From: Comamonas piscis
GTDB lineage: Bacteria; Pseudomonadota; Gammaproteobacteria; Burkholderiales; Burkholderiaceae_C
Assembly (NCBI RefSeq): GCF_014109725.1
Contig: NZ_CP058554.1
Span: forward strand, 4,588,001 to 4,652,000
Direction: 5' to 3'
DNA length: 64,000 nt
The number at the start of each line of letters is the position of its first letter. The first letter of the stretch is position 1. The translations under genes and the position numbers were made by a program. Below, one piece after another: positions 32,549 through 40,259 of this stretch. The notes beneath the pieces are model-generated. The model made no database searches. It was given only the letters and a program-made list of their open reading frames with translations, and had not been told where the DNA came from.

Positions 32549-33169
32549 ATGACCGCCTCCAAAGCACTGCTGACGCCGGACAACTGCGCACTGGTTCTCA
32601 TCGACCAACAAGCCGGCCTGGCCTTCGGCGTCCAGTCCATCAGCCAACAAACGATGCTGAACAATGCGGTGGCGCTGGCACGCACTGCCGTCGCCTTCGA
32701 CCTGCCGGTGGTCATCAGCACCTCGGCCACCAAGGTCTACAGCGGCCCGCTGATGCCTGCGCTGCGCAATGTGCTGCCCCAGCACGAGATCCTGGACCGC
32801 CGCAACATGAATGTGTTCGAGGATGCCGCCGTGGACGCCGCCATCCTGGCCACGGGGCGCAAGAAGCTGCTGTTCTCGGGCATGTTCACCGAGGCATGCA
32901 TCAGCTTTGCCGCACTCAGCGCACAAGAATCGGGCTATGAAAGCCTGGTGGTCACCGATGCCTGCGGTGGCCTGAGCGAGAACGGCCACGAGATGGCGCT
33001 GCGCCGCATGCAAGGCCATGGCGTGCAGATGACCAGCTGGCTGCAGGTCTTGCTGGAGCTGCAGCGCGACTGGACCCGCAAGAGCACCTACGATGCCGCC
33101 CGCGCCATTGTGGAAAGCAATGGCGACGGTTATGGCATCGGCTTGAACTACGCGCGCGACATGCTGTAA
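32549..33169 (+). CDS. YcaC-like cysteine hydrolase (isochorismatase family), copy 2
   Basis: A 206-aa paralogue of the protein encoded at 14885-15586. It has the catalytic Asp in LVLIDQQAGLAFGVQS, the Cys in GMFTEACISFAAL, and the shared late block WLQVLLELQRDW with TYDAARAI. It lacks the C-terminal extension of copy 1. It follows the porin by 29 bp and ends directly against the convergent mutY gene. Pairing with a porin suggests that the substrate enters from outside; that is inference. Confidence 0.88.
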   Translation: MTASKALLTPDNCALVLIDQQAGLAFGVQSISQQTMLNNAVALARTAVAFDLPVVISTSATKVYSGPLMPALRNVLPQHEILDRRNMNVFEDAAVDAAILATGRKKLLFSGMFTEACISFAALSAQESGYESLVVTDACGGLSENGHEMALRRMQGHGVQMTSWLQVLLELQRDWTRKSTYDAARAIVESNGDGYGIGLNYARDML

Positions 33170-33170
33170 C

Positions 33171-34208
33171 TCAAAACCCGCGCTGCAGCAGGCTGCGAAC
33201 CGGTGCGGGCAGGCCCACATCGGGCCACTGCGCAGGCAGCACCCACTGTCCCGCTTGCGCCGGTACAAAATCGGCAGGCACCGGCACCCGCACCGGGTGC
33301 AGATGCAAATCCTTGTGGGTGAGCACATGCAAAAAGGCGGTGCCATGCTCGGGCGCCGAGGTGGTGCCGTACTGGGCGGACTGCGCCAGCAGCGCATCCT
33401 CGCTGTCCAGCACCGGCATGCAGAATAAGCCCGCCCAGATGCCGGGCGCCGGTCGCTTTTCCAGCCAGATGGCGCCATCGGGACGTTGCCAGCACAGCAG
33501 CCACCAGCTGGCTGCGCTGCGTTTGAGCTTTTTGGTTTTGACGGGATAGCGCTCGGGCTGGCCCTGGCGGTGGGCGACGCAATCGCTGTGTACCGGGCAG
33601 AGCAGGCAGCTGGGCTTTTTGGCGGTGCAGATGGTGGCGCCCATGTCCATCATGCCCTGGGTGTAGCGCGGCATATTGCGCGCCAGGTCGGTGGTAGGCA
33701 GCAGGTTCTCTGCCAACAGCCACAGCTTTTTCTCAGCGGCGCTGCTGGCCAGGTCATCGCCAAAGCCCAGCACGCGGGTGAGCACCCGCTTGACATTCGC
33801 ATCCAGAATGGCAGCGCGCTGCGCAAAGCAGAACGAGGCAATCGCGCCTGCGGTGGAGCGGCCAATGCCGGGCAAGGACGAGAGCTCTTCGACCGTGTGC
33901 GGGAACGCACCGCCAAAGCGCTCCATCACTTCCTTGGCGCAGCGGTGCAGGTTGCGGGCGCGGCTGTAGTAGCCCAGGCCGCTCCACAGGGCCATGACGT
34001 CCTCATCGCTGGCCGCCGCCAGGTCGGCCACCGTGGGGCAGCGCTGCAAAAACCGCTCGTAGTAGCCCAGCACGGTGCTGACCTGGGTTTGCTGCAGCAT
34101 GATCTCGGAGAGCCAGACGCGGTAGGCATCCTGGGTGTTCTGCCAGGGCAGATGGTGTCGTCCGTGGACTGTCTGCCAGGCGACGATATGTTCGGAAAAT
34201 CGGCTCAC
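33171..34208 (-). CDS. mutY: A/G-specific adenine DNA glycosylase MutY
   Basis: A 345-aa glycosylase that removes adenine opposite 8-oxoguanine. The catalytic Glu is in SEIMLQQTQV, the helix-hairpin-helix is LPGIGRSTAGAI, and the Asp is in ILDANVKRVLTR. The 4Fe-4S ligands have the expected C-x6-C-x2-C-x5-C spacing (CTAKKPSCLLCPVHSDC). The C-terminal Nudix-like domain recognises 8-oxoG. I use the GTG at 34208, which yields VSRFSEHIVAWQ; a longer reading to 34349 would run into mutM and adds non-homologous residues. It sits 68 bp downstream of mutM, grouping two partners of 8-oxoG repair. Confidence 0.96.
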   Translation of the reverse strand: MSRFSEHIVAWQTVHGRHHLPWQNTQDAYRVWLSEIMLQQTQVSTVLGYYERFLQRCPTVADLAAASDEDVMALWSGLGYYSRARNLHRCAKEVMERFGGAFPHTVEELSSLPGIGRSTAGAIASFCFAQRAAILDANVKRVLTRVLGFGDDLASSAAEKKLWLLAENLLPTTDLARNMPRYTQGMMDMGATICTAKKPSCLLCPVHSDCVAHRQGQPERYPVKTKKLKRSAASWWLLCWQRPDGAIWLEKRPAPGIWAGLFCMPVLDSEDALLAQSAQYGTTSAPEHGTAFLHVLTHKDLHLHPVRVPVPADFVPAQAGQWVLPAQWPDVGLPAPVRSLLQRGF

Positions 34209-34276
34209 TGTCGCTGTTCTCGGGGGGGTAGTTATGGGTTGGCTGGGCGGCGCTTGGGCTGCCCGCTTGCCTGCTT

Positions 34277-35089
34277 TTATTTTTGGCAGCGCTTGCAGTA
34301 ATAAGTACTGCGCTGGCCTTGCTTCATCACCTGCACCGGCTGGCCGCATTGCTGACAGGGCTCTCCGGCCCGGCCGTAGACGCTGGCCTGCGCCTGGAAA
34401 GCACCGGCATAGCCATCGACCTGCACAAAATCACGCAAGGTGCTGCCACCCAGCGCAATGGAGCGGGTCAGCACTTCGACAATCGCCGCATGCAGGCGGC
34501 GGGCCTGGGGCCGCGTGGTCTGGTTGGCGGGTTTGGTCGGTGCGATACCGGCCAAAAAAAGCACCTCGCTGGCGTAGATATTGCCCACGCCCACGACCAC
34601 CTGGCCTCCCAGCAGCAACTGCTTGATGGGCGTGCGCGTTTTTTGCAAGCCGGCCCAGAGGTGCTCAAAACTGAAGCCGCTCTCCAGTGGCTCCACGCCC
34701 AGGTTGGCAAACAGCTTGGCCGCCATGCCGGAGTAGGCATCGGGCGACCAGACCACCGCGCCGAAGCGGCGCGGGTCATGCAGGCGCAGCAGATGCTGGT
34801 CGGTGAACAGGTCGAAATGGTCATGCGGGCCGGCCGGCGCATCCAGCTGGCTGACCTGCAGACTGCCCGACATGCCCAGGTGGATCAGCACCACACCCTG
34901 GTCCAGCACCAGCACAATGTATTTGCCCCGGCGCTGCACCTCGGTGATGCTGCGGCCCGCCAAGGCGGCGGCTTCGATGCCCAGCGGCCAGCGCAAAGGC
35001 TTTCCCATGCGTACCGACGCGATGCGCGCGCCTTGCAGCGGCGCAATCAATCCTCGCCGCGTGACTTCCACTTCTGGTAACTCTGGCAC
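34277..35089 (-). CDS. mutM: Formamidopyrimidine-DNA glycosylase MutM (Fpg)
   Basis: A 270-aa enzyme that removes 8-oxoG and formamidopyrimidines. The GTG start at 35089 (AAGGA 6 nt upstream) places the catalytic Pro2-Glu3 correctly: PELPEVEVTRRGL. Other marks are HLGMSGSL, HDPRRFGAV, and VVGVGNIYASEVLF. The C-terminal zinc finger has C-x2-C-x16-C-x2-C (CQQC...CKRC). Its start lies only 45 bp from the divergent TPR-protein start, so the promoters are packed back to back. Confidence 0.97.
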   Translation of the reverse strand: MPELPEVEVTRRGLIAPLQGARIASVRMGKPLRWPLGIEAAALAGRSITEVQRRGKYIVLVLDQGVVLIHLGMSGSLQVSQLDAPAGPHDHFDLFTDQHLLRLHDPRRFGAVVWSPDAYSGMAAKLFANLGVEPLESGFSFEHLWAGLQKTRTPIKQLLLGGQVVVGVGNIYASEVLFLAGIAPTKPANQTTRPQARRLHAAIVEVLTRSIALGGSTLRDFVQVDGYAGAFQAQASVYGRAGEPCQQCGQPVQVMKQGQRSTYYCKRCQK

Positions 35090-35122
35090 TTTCTTCCTTC
35101 TGCAAGGCCCTTGGGCATCGTT

Positions 35123-35128
35123 TATTAT
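35123..35128 (+). promoter_or_regulatory. Candidate -10 of the TPR-lolB-ispE operon, possibly leaderless
   Basis: TATTAT lies 6 nt before the TPR-protein ATG, and no Shine-Dalgarno sequence precedes that ATG. A start point 7 nt after this -10 would fall on the A of the ATG, giving a leaderless mRNA. The -35 is weak (CTGCAA). Confidence 0.35.
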
Positions 35129-35134
35129 GGGCCG

Positions 35135-36910
35135 ATGACGCAAAAACTTCGTTTACTGGCTTATTTTCTGGCCTCCGGCCTGATGGCGCCTGCCTTTGCG
35201 GCGCCTGCCCAAGCACCGCAGCAGGGCACTGCCCAGCGGCAGCTGGCATTGGCGGTGGCCGAGCGGGCCGATGATGCCAGGGTCGAGCTGGATGCGGAGC
35301 TTTTTTACGAGCTGCTGTTGGGCGAGATGTATGCCTACCGCGGTGATGCGGCGACCAGTGTGGAACTGCTGCTCGATGCCGCCCGCCGATCTGGCGATGA
35401 GAAGGTCTACCAGCGCACGGCGCAGCTCGCGCTGCTCTCGCGCTCGGGCACACGCGCCACCCAGGTGGCCGAGGCCTGGAAAAGCGCTTTCCCCCAATCA
35501 CGCGCAGCCAGCCGCTATTTGCTGCAGGTGATGCTGTCCACCAACCAGGGCGAGGAAACCGGTCCGCTGCTCAAGCAGGAAATCGCGCTGGCCAAGCCCG
35601 ATGAAAAGCTGGAATGGATTCGCGCTATCCCCAGCATTTACCGCCGGCTCAGCGACCAGGCGCTGGCCGCCCGCATCGTGCGCGAGGCGCTGACCCCCGA
35701 GTTGGAAAACCCCGCCACCGGCCCCGACGCCTGGGCGGCCATTGGCCGCATGGAACTGTCGGCAGGCCAACAGGCAGCCGCGCTGGAGGCCGCGCGCAAA
35801 TCGCTGCACCTCAACGCCGACAATGAAAGCGCTGCCCGTCTGGCCGCCGATCTGGTCAGTGCCGGCGTGCCCGGTGCTGAGTCGCTGGTGGTGGATTTTC
35901 TGGACAAATCGAAAAGCGGCGAAGCCCACTTGGCTTATGCCCGCAGCCTGATGAATGCCGAGCGCTTTGCCGAGGCCAAAACCCAGCTGGAGAATGCCAC
36001 CCGCCTGAGCCCGGATTCTGCCGATGCCTGGATGTTGAAGGCAGCGCTGGAAGCGCAGCTCAAGCAGTACACCGAGGCCGATGTCTCCCTGCTCAAGCTC
36101 GACACCTTGATCGACAAATTCCCCTCGGCCGTTCTGCAGCGCGAAGTGCGCATCCAAAGCCTGATGCTGCGCGAGCAAATGGCTGAAGCCCAGCAAAAAT
36201 GGGCCGAGGCCGACCGCTGGGCCGATGAAATCGCCAAGGCCGGCAACCCCGCGCTGGCGACCCTGCGCAAAGCCTCCGTCCAGATGCAGCAAGGCAACTA
36301 CGACGCCTCTGCCGCCTTGCTGGAACAGTTGCCCGAAGGCAATGCCGGCGAAGCGCGCGCCAAGCTGGCCGCCCAGGTGCAGTTGCAAAAAACCGCCAAG
36401 AACTATGCCAAGGCTCTGGAGCTGCAAACCCGCATGGTCGAGCTGCTGCCCCAGGACCCCGATGCGTTGTATGAGCAAGCCATGCTGGCCGAGCGCCTGA
36501 ACAACATGGACCTGGCTGAGACACAGCTGCGCAAGCTGATCGCGCTGCAGCCCGATTTCCACCATGCGTACAACGCGCTGGGCTATTCGCTGGCCGATCG
36601 TGGCCTCAAGCTTGACGAGGCCAAGACCTTGATCGAGAAAGCGCTCAGCATGGCGCCGGGCGACCCCTTCATCACCGACAGCCTGGGCTGGGTGGAGTTC
36701 AAGCTCGGCAACCTGGACCGCGCCGCGCAACTGCTGGAGCAGGCCTACACCAAACAACCGGATGCCGAGATCGGCGCCCACCTGGCCGAGGTTTGGTTGA
36801 AGCAGGGCAAGAGCCAGCCCGCCCAAGACTTGCTACGCACCGTGCACAAGGAAGCGCCCAACAACGACATGGTCAACAAGACCATGGAACGCCTGGGAAT
36901 CAAGCCATGA
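35135..36910 (+). CDS. Periplasmic tetratricopeptide-repeat protein
   Basis: A 591-aa protein with a signal peptide (MTQKLRLLAYFLASGLMAPAFAAPA) followed by TPR-like helical pairs throughout. The clearest repeats are ALYEQAMLAERLNNMDLAETQLRKLIALQPD, AYNALGYSLADRGLKLDEAKTLIEKALSMAPGD and LGWVEFKLGNLDRAAQLLEQAY near the C-terminus. It is regularly found upstream of lolB and ispE in betaproteobacteria, and its stop overlaps lolB (ATGA). A scaffold role in envelope assembly is inference. The ATG at 35135 starts the signal peptide. Confidence 0.9.
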   Translation: MTQKLRLLAYFLASGLMAPAFAAPAQAPQQGTAQRQLALAVAERADDARVELDAELFYELLLGEMYAYRGDAATSVELLLDAARRSGDEKVYQRTAQLALLSRSGTRATQVAEAWKSAFPQSRAASRYLLQVMLSTNQGEETGPLLKQEIALAKPDEKLEWIRAIPSIYRRLSDQALAARIVREALTPELENPATGPDAWAAIGRMELSAGQQAAALEAARKSLHLNADNESAARLAADLVSAGVPGAESLVVDFLDKSKSGEAHLAYARSLMNAERFAEAKTQLENATRLSPDSADAWMLKAALEAQLKQYTEADVSLLKLDTLIDKFPSAVLQREVRIQSLMLREQMAEAQQKWAEADRWADEIAKAGNPALATLRKASVQMQQGNYDASAALLEQLPEGNAGEARAKLAAQVQLQKTAKNYAKALELQTRMVELLPQDPDALYEQAMLAERLNNMDLAETQLRKLIALQPDFHHAYNALGYSLADRGLKLDEAKTLIEKALSMAPGDPFITDSLGWVEFKLGNLDRAAQLLEQAYTKQPDAEIGAHLAEVWLKQGKSQPAQDLLRTVHKEAPNNDMVNKTMERLGIKP

Positions 36911-37410
36911 GTCTGCAGCGCAGGCAGATCTGCCTGGCCATTGCCGGCGCCGGGCTGCTGGTGCTGGCGGGCTGCAGCACGGCGGCACGCCAGCTGGAGG
37001 CAGCGCCGGGCCAGTCGTACTGGTCGGGTCGCATGTCGGTGCAGGTGCAGCACAGCACGCCGCAAAACACCAGTGGCAGTTTTGAGCTGTCGGGCAACCG
37101 CGATGCCGGTGAACTGGTGTTGCTCAACCCCTTGGGCAATATCGTCGCGCGGGTGCAGTGGTCGCCTGGCCAGGCCAGCGCGCAGCAAGGCACGCAAACC
37201 CGCCAAGCCAGCTCCCTCGACGAACTGACCCAAGACCTGCTGGGCACCAGCCTGCCGATTGCCGCGCTGTTTGATTGGTTGCAGGGCAAGCCCACAGTCG
37301 CCGCTGGCTGGCAGGCCGATCTGGACGGCCGCAGCGAAGGCCGAATCCTGGCGCGCCGCACTGATCCGCTGCCCGAGGCGAGCCTGCGCATCGTTCTTGA
37401 TGCGACATGA
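36907..37410 (+). CDS. lolB: Outer-membrane lipoprotein insertion factor LolB
   Basis: A 167-aa lipoprotein. The signal ends in the lipobox LLVLAGC (Cys about residue 22). The mature part shows YWSGRMSVQVQ, GSFELSGNRDAGELVLLNPLGNIVARVQW and LLGTSLPIAALFDWLQGKP, the LolB pattern. LolB takes lipoproteins from LolA and inserts them in the outer membrane. Start ATG overlaps the TPR-protein stop, and ispE follows after 23 bp. It is slightly short for the family but complete. Confidence 0.92.
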   Translation: MSLQRRQICLAIAGAGLLVLAGCSTAARQLEAAPGQSYWSGRMSVQVQHSTPQNTSGSFELSGNRDAGELVLLNPLGNIVARVQWSPGQASAQQGTQTRQASSLDELTQDLLGTSLPIAALFDWLQGKPTVAAGWQADLDGRSEGRILARRTDPLPEASLRIVLDAT

Positions 37411-37433
37411 TTTTTTTGTGAGACCCATGACCC

Positions 37434-38291
37434 ATGCGTACGCTGTACGACGTTCCCGCGCCTGCCAAGCTCAACCTGTTTTTGCATATCACCGGCCAGC
37501 GCGCCGATGGTTATCACCTGCTGCAGTCGGTGTTCATGCTGATCGACTGGGCCGATACCCTGCACTTTGAGCTGCGCAGCGGCGGCCAGATCAGCCGCGA
37601 AGACCTGAGCACCCCGCTGCCCGCAGATGACCTGATCACCCGCGCCGCCAGGGCCTTGCAACAAGCCACTGGTTGCACACAAGGTGTGCATATTGGCGTG
37701 CAAAAAAACCTGCCCGCACAAGCAGGCATGGGCGGCGGCTCATCGGATGCGGCCAGTACCTTGTTGGCCCTGAACCAGCTCTGGAACCTGCGTTTGACAC
37801 GCAGCGAACTGCAGCGCATTGGCCTGGGTTTGGGGGCCGATGTACCGTTTTTTATTTTCGGAAAGTCGGCTTGGGTCGAAGGAATCGGTGACATAATACG
37901 CTCACTCGAAAACGAGCAGCAACTAGCAGACACCGCGCTGGTAGTTGTGAAGCCGCAAGAGGGTCTGGATACGAAACTTATTTTTTCAAGTCCGAACCTA
38001 AAACGCGATTCAGAAGCTGCTACAATGACGAGCTTCGCTGCAGAGACATTTGACTTCGGTCGAAACGACTTGCAGCCGGTCGCAGAAAGCCTGTGTCCTT
38101 CGATAAAAAAAGTTTCTGACTTTTTGAAATTGCAAGGATTACATGCTAGAATGACAGGCTCAGGTAGCGCAGTCTTCGCAGTGAAAAAAACGCAAGCTAG
38201 TAGCTGCCACAGCAGTTTTTCACAAGACTGGACAGTGAGAGATTGCACAAGTCTGATGGAACATCCTCTAAGAGGTTGGGCCCAAGACTGA
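37434..38291 (+). CDS. ispE: 4-diphosphocytidyl-2-C-methyl-D-erythritol kinase IspE
   Basis: A 285-aa GHMP kinase of the non-mevalonate isoprenoid pathway. Motifs: APAKLNLFLHITGQRADGYHLLQSVF, the ATP loop LPAQAGMGGGSSDAAS, and C-terminal ARMTGSGSAVFA. The protein is complete, but from about 37880 to the end the DNA turns AT-rich and uses codons unlike the first half and its neighbours (many TTT, AAA, CTA and TAC codons). A strong promoter lies inside it at 38124-38152. The C-terminal protein still fits IspE, so this is a base-composition shift, not a frameshift. Confidence 0.95.
   Translation: MRTLYDVPAPAKLNLFLHITGQRADGYHLLQSVFMLIDWADTLHFELRSGGQISREDLSTPLPADDLITRAARALQQATGCTQGVHIGVQKNLPAQAGMGGGSSDAASTLLALNQLWNLRLTRSELQRIGLGLGADVPFFIFGKSAWVEGIGDIIRSLENEQQLADTALVVVKPQEGLDTKLIFSSPNLKRDSEAATMTSFAAETFDFGRNDLQPVAESLCPSIKKVSDFLKLQGLHARMTGSGSAVFAVKKTQASSCHSSFSQDWTVRDCTSLMEHPLRGWAQD
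38124..38152 (+). promoter_or_regulatory. Sigma-70 promoter inside ispE, driving tRNA-Gln and prs
   Basis: TTGAAA (38124-38129), a 17-bp spacer and TAGAAT (38147-38152) make a near-consensus promoter. The predicted start is near 38159, about 170 bp before tRNA-Gln. It lies inside the ispE coding region. Confidence 0.7.
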
Positions 38292-38331
38292 GAGTTTTAA
38301 AGGATTGGTGATGCTTAGCACCAGTTCTTGT

Positions 38332-38408
38332 AGGGGAGTCGCCAAGCTGGTTAAGGCACCGGATTTTGATTCCGGCATGCGAAGGTTCGAATCCTTCTTC
38401 CCCTGCCA
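38332..38408 (+). tRNA. tRNA-Gln (UUG)
   Basis: A 77-nt cloverleaf with encoded CCA. Acceptor stem AGGGGAG/TTCCCCT, then TC, D arm GCC...GGC, anticodon TTG inside ATTTTGATT, T arm GAAGG-TTCGAAT-CCTTC. It lies between ispE and prs, the usual betaproteobacterial position. Confidence 0.97.
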
Positions 38409-38464
38409 TATTTCTTACCGCGTACAAGCAACGCACACAGCTAACCCATACCCACTGGGACGCT

Positions 38465-39430
38465 ATGCAAGACCATCATCCAGACTTCATGGTTTTCACC
38501 GGCAACGCCAACCGCGAACTTGCCTCTGAAATTGCACAAAACCTCCACACCCGCTTGGGCGACGCAGACGTAGGCCGTTTTTCTGACGGCGAAGTCACGG
38601 TCGAGATCAAGCAGAACGTTCGCACACGCGACGTGTTTGTGGTTCAGCCGACTTGCGCACCCACCAATGACCATTTGATGGAATTGCTGGTGATGGTCGA
38701 TGCCCTGAAGCGTGCATCGGCTGAGCATATCTGTGCTGTCATCCCCTACTTCGGCTATGCCCGCCAGGACCGCCGTGTTCGCTCGACCCGCGTGCCTATC
38801 ACGGCCAAGGTCGTTGCCAACATGCTGCAAGCCGCTGGCGTGAGCCGCGTGCTGACCATGGATCTGCATGCAGACCAGATCCAGGGTTTCTTCGATATTC
38901 CGGTCGACAACATCTATGCATCGCCTGTGCTGCTGGGTGACCTGCGCCAGAAGAACTACGAAGACCTGATCGTCGTGTCTCCCGACGTCGGCGGTGTGGT
39001 GCGTGCCCGTGCGCTGGCCAAGCAACTCCATTGCGATCTGGCCATCATCGACAAGCGCCGCCCCAAGGCCAATGTCTCCGAAGTCATGCATGTGATCGGT
39101 GACATCGAAGGCCGCAACTGCGTGATCATGGACGACATGATCGACACCGCAGGCACCCTGGTCAAGGCCGCTGAAGTGCTGAAGGAACGTGGCGCCAAGA
39201 AGGTCTACGCTTACTGCACCCACCCCATTTTCTCCGGCCCGGCGATCGACCGCATCAGCAATGGCGCAGCACTCGACGGCGTCGTGGTGACCGACACCAT
39301 TCCTCTGTCGGCCAATGCCCGCAACTGCAGCAAGATCCGCCAGTTGTCCGTGGCACCGCTGATTGCAGAGACGATCCACCGCATCGCTACCGGCGAATCG
39401 GTGATGAGCCTGTTCCAGGAAGCCGAATGA
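38465..39430 (+). CDS. prs: Ribose-phosphate pyrophosphokinase
   Basis: A 321-aa PRPP synthetase. Motifs: FSDGEVTVEIKQNVR, FGYARQDRR, the flexible-loop and metal region DLHADQIQGFFDIPVDN, PDVGGVVRARALAK, and the PRPP loop CVIMDDMIDTAGTLVKAAEVL. It supplies PRPP for nucleotides, His and Trp. I start at ATG 38465 (MQDHHPDFMVFTGNANREL); the reading frame upstream crosses the tRNA-Gln gene. A terminator follows the stop by 2 bp. Confidence 0.97.
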   Translation: MQDHHPDFMVFTGNANRELASEIAQNLHTRLGDADVGRFSDGEVTVEIKQNVRTRDVFVVQPTCAPTNDHLMELLVMVDALKRASAEHICAVIPYFGYARQDRRVRSTRVPITAKVVANMLQAAGVSRVLTMDLHADQIQGFFDIPVDNIYASPVLLGDLRQKNYEDLIVVSPDVGGVVRARALAKQLHCDLAIIDKRRPKANVSEVMHVIGDIEGRNCVIMDDMIDTAGTLVKAAEVLKERGAKKVYAYCTHPIFSGPAIDRISNGAALDGVVVTDTIPLSANARNCSKIRQLSVAPLIAETIHRIATGESVMSLFQEAE

Positions 39431-39432
39431 CA

Positions 39433-39455
39433 AAAGGGCCCGCAAGGCTCTTTTT
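39433..39455 (+). terminator. Rho-independent terminator after prs
   Basis: An 8-bp stem AAAGGGCC/GGCTCTTT (one G-U pair) with a CGCAA loop and a T-run. It begins 3 bp after the prs stop codon. Confidence 0.75.
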
Positions 39456-39464
39456 CAGCTTTCT

Positions 39465-39472
39465 GCTAAAAT
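39465..39472 (+). promoter_or_regulatory. Extended -10 promoter of rplY
   Basis: GC-TAAAAT preceded by T gives the TGC-TAAAAT extended -10 form; a -35 match is poor. The expected start is near 39479, about 80 bp before the rplY ATG. Confidence 0.5.
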
Positions 39473-39486
39473 AGATAGTTTTCGCT

Positions 39487-39514
39487 GGCCGCTGCATTTT
39501 GTAGCGGCCTTTTT
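39487..39514 (+). terminator. Terminator-like hairpin in the rplY leader (possible attenuator)
   Basis: A perfect 7-bp GC stem GGCCGCT/AGCGGCC with a 9-nt loop, followed by TTTTT. It lies downstream of the apparent rplY promoter and 47 bp before the ATG, so it may attenuate rplY rather than only back up prs termination. Confidence 0.6.
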
Positions 39515-39560
39515 AACCGGATGAACTGGTCGCGGTTTCATCCCACATTGGAGTAATGAT

Positions 39561-40157
39561 ATGAACGTTGTCGCTTTTGCGCGCGCTAAGCAAGGTACGG
39601 GTGCGAGCCGCCGCCTGCGTAATTCTGGCCGTACGCCTGGCATCATCTATGGTGCGGCTGCTGAGCCTCAGTTGATCGAAGTGGACCACAACACCCTGTG
39701 GTACGCACTGAAGAAGGAAGCTTTCCACGCATCCGTGCTGGAACTGGACCTGGACGGCGCCAAGAGCCAAGTGCTGCTGCGCGACGTGCAATACCACCCT
39801 TACAAGCAACTGGTCCTGCACATCGACTTCCAACGCGTTGATGCGAACACCGCACTGACCATGAAGGTGCCAGTGCACTTCAGCGGTGCTGAAGAGTCGC
39901 CTGCCGTCAAGCTGGAAAAGCTGCTGGTGACCCCAGTGGTGACCGAAATCGAAGTGCGTTGCATGCCCAAGGACCTGCCCGAGTTCATCTCGGTGGACCT
40001 GAGCAAGCTGGAAAAGGGCGCTACGATCCGTCTGAAGGACATCGCTCTGCCTAAGGGCGTGAAGCTGGCATCGCAACAAACCAACCCAGCACTGGTGTCG
40101 GTGGTTGCTCCTGCTGCTGAAGAGCCTGCTGAAGGTGAAGCGCCTGCTGCTGCTTAA
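39561..40157 (+). CDS. rplY: 50S ribosomal protein L25 (Ctc-type)
   Basis: A 198-aa long-form L25 that binds 5S rRNA. The N-terminal L25 domain has ARAKQGTGASRRLRNSGRTPGIIYG and LLRDVQYHPYKQLVLHIDFQRV. The C-terminal TL5/Ctc domain (about 100-185) ends in an acidic Ala/Glu tail. GGAG lies 8 nt before the ATG. It has its own candidate promoter and leader hairpin, and a strong terminator follows. Confidence 0.96.
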   Translation: MNVVAFARAKQGTGASRRLRNSGRTPGIIYGAAAEPQLIEVDHNTLWYALKKEAFHASVLELDLDGAKSQVLLRDVQYHPYKQLVLHIDFQRVDANTALTMKVPVHFSGAEESPAVKLEKLLVTPVVTEIEVRCMPKDLPEFISVDLSKLEKGATIRLKDIALPKGVKLASQQTNPALVSVVAPAAEEPAEGEAPAAA

Positions 40158-40197
40158 TCGCAGAGCAAGCAGCTGACGCCTCCGGCGTTGGCATGCC

Positions 40198-40231
40198 AAA
40201 GGCTGTATTGCTGGTCAATGCAGCCTTTTTT
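40198..40231 (+). terminator. Strong Rho-independent terminator after rplY
   Basis: A 13-bp stem (AAAGGCTGTATTG against CAATGCAGCCTTT, one G-U pair), a CTGGT loop and TTTTTT. It separates rplY from pth. Confidence 0.9.
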
Positions 40232-40259
40232 CATTCTCCCCACCCACTGCACCCCACCC

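Noticed and set aside
34209..34349. A 47-residue N-terminal extension of MutY
   Set aside because: It overlaps mutM, has no MutY homology, and the GTG at 34208 gives the usual N-terminus.
38366..38464. An extended prs start inside tRNA-Gln
   Set aside because: The ORF simply reads through the tRNA gene; the conserved Prs N-terminus begins at 38465.
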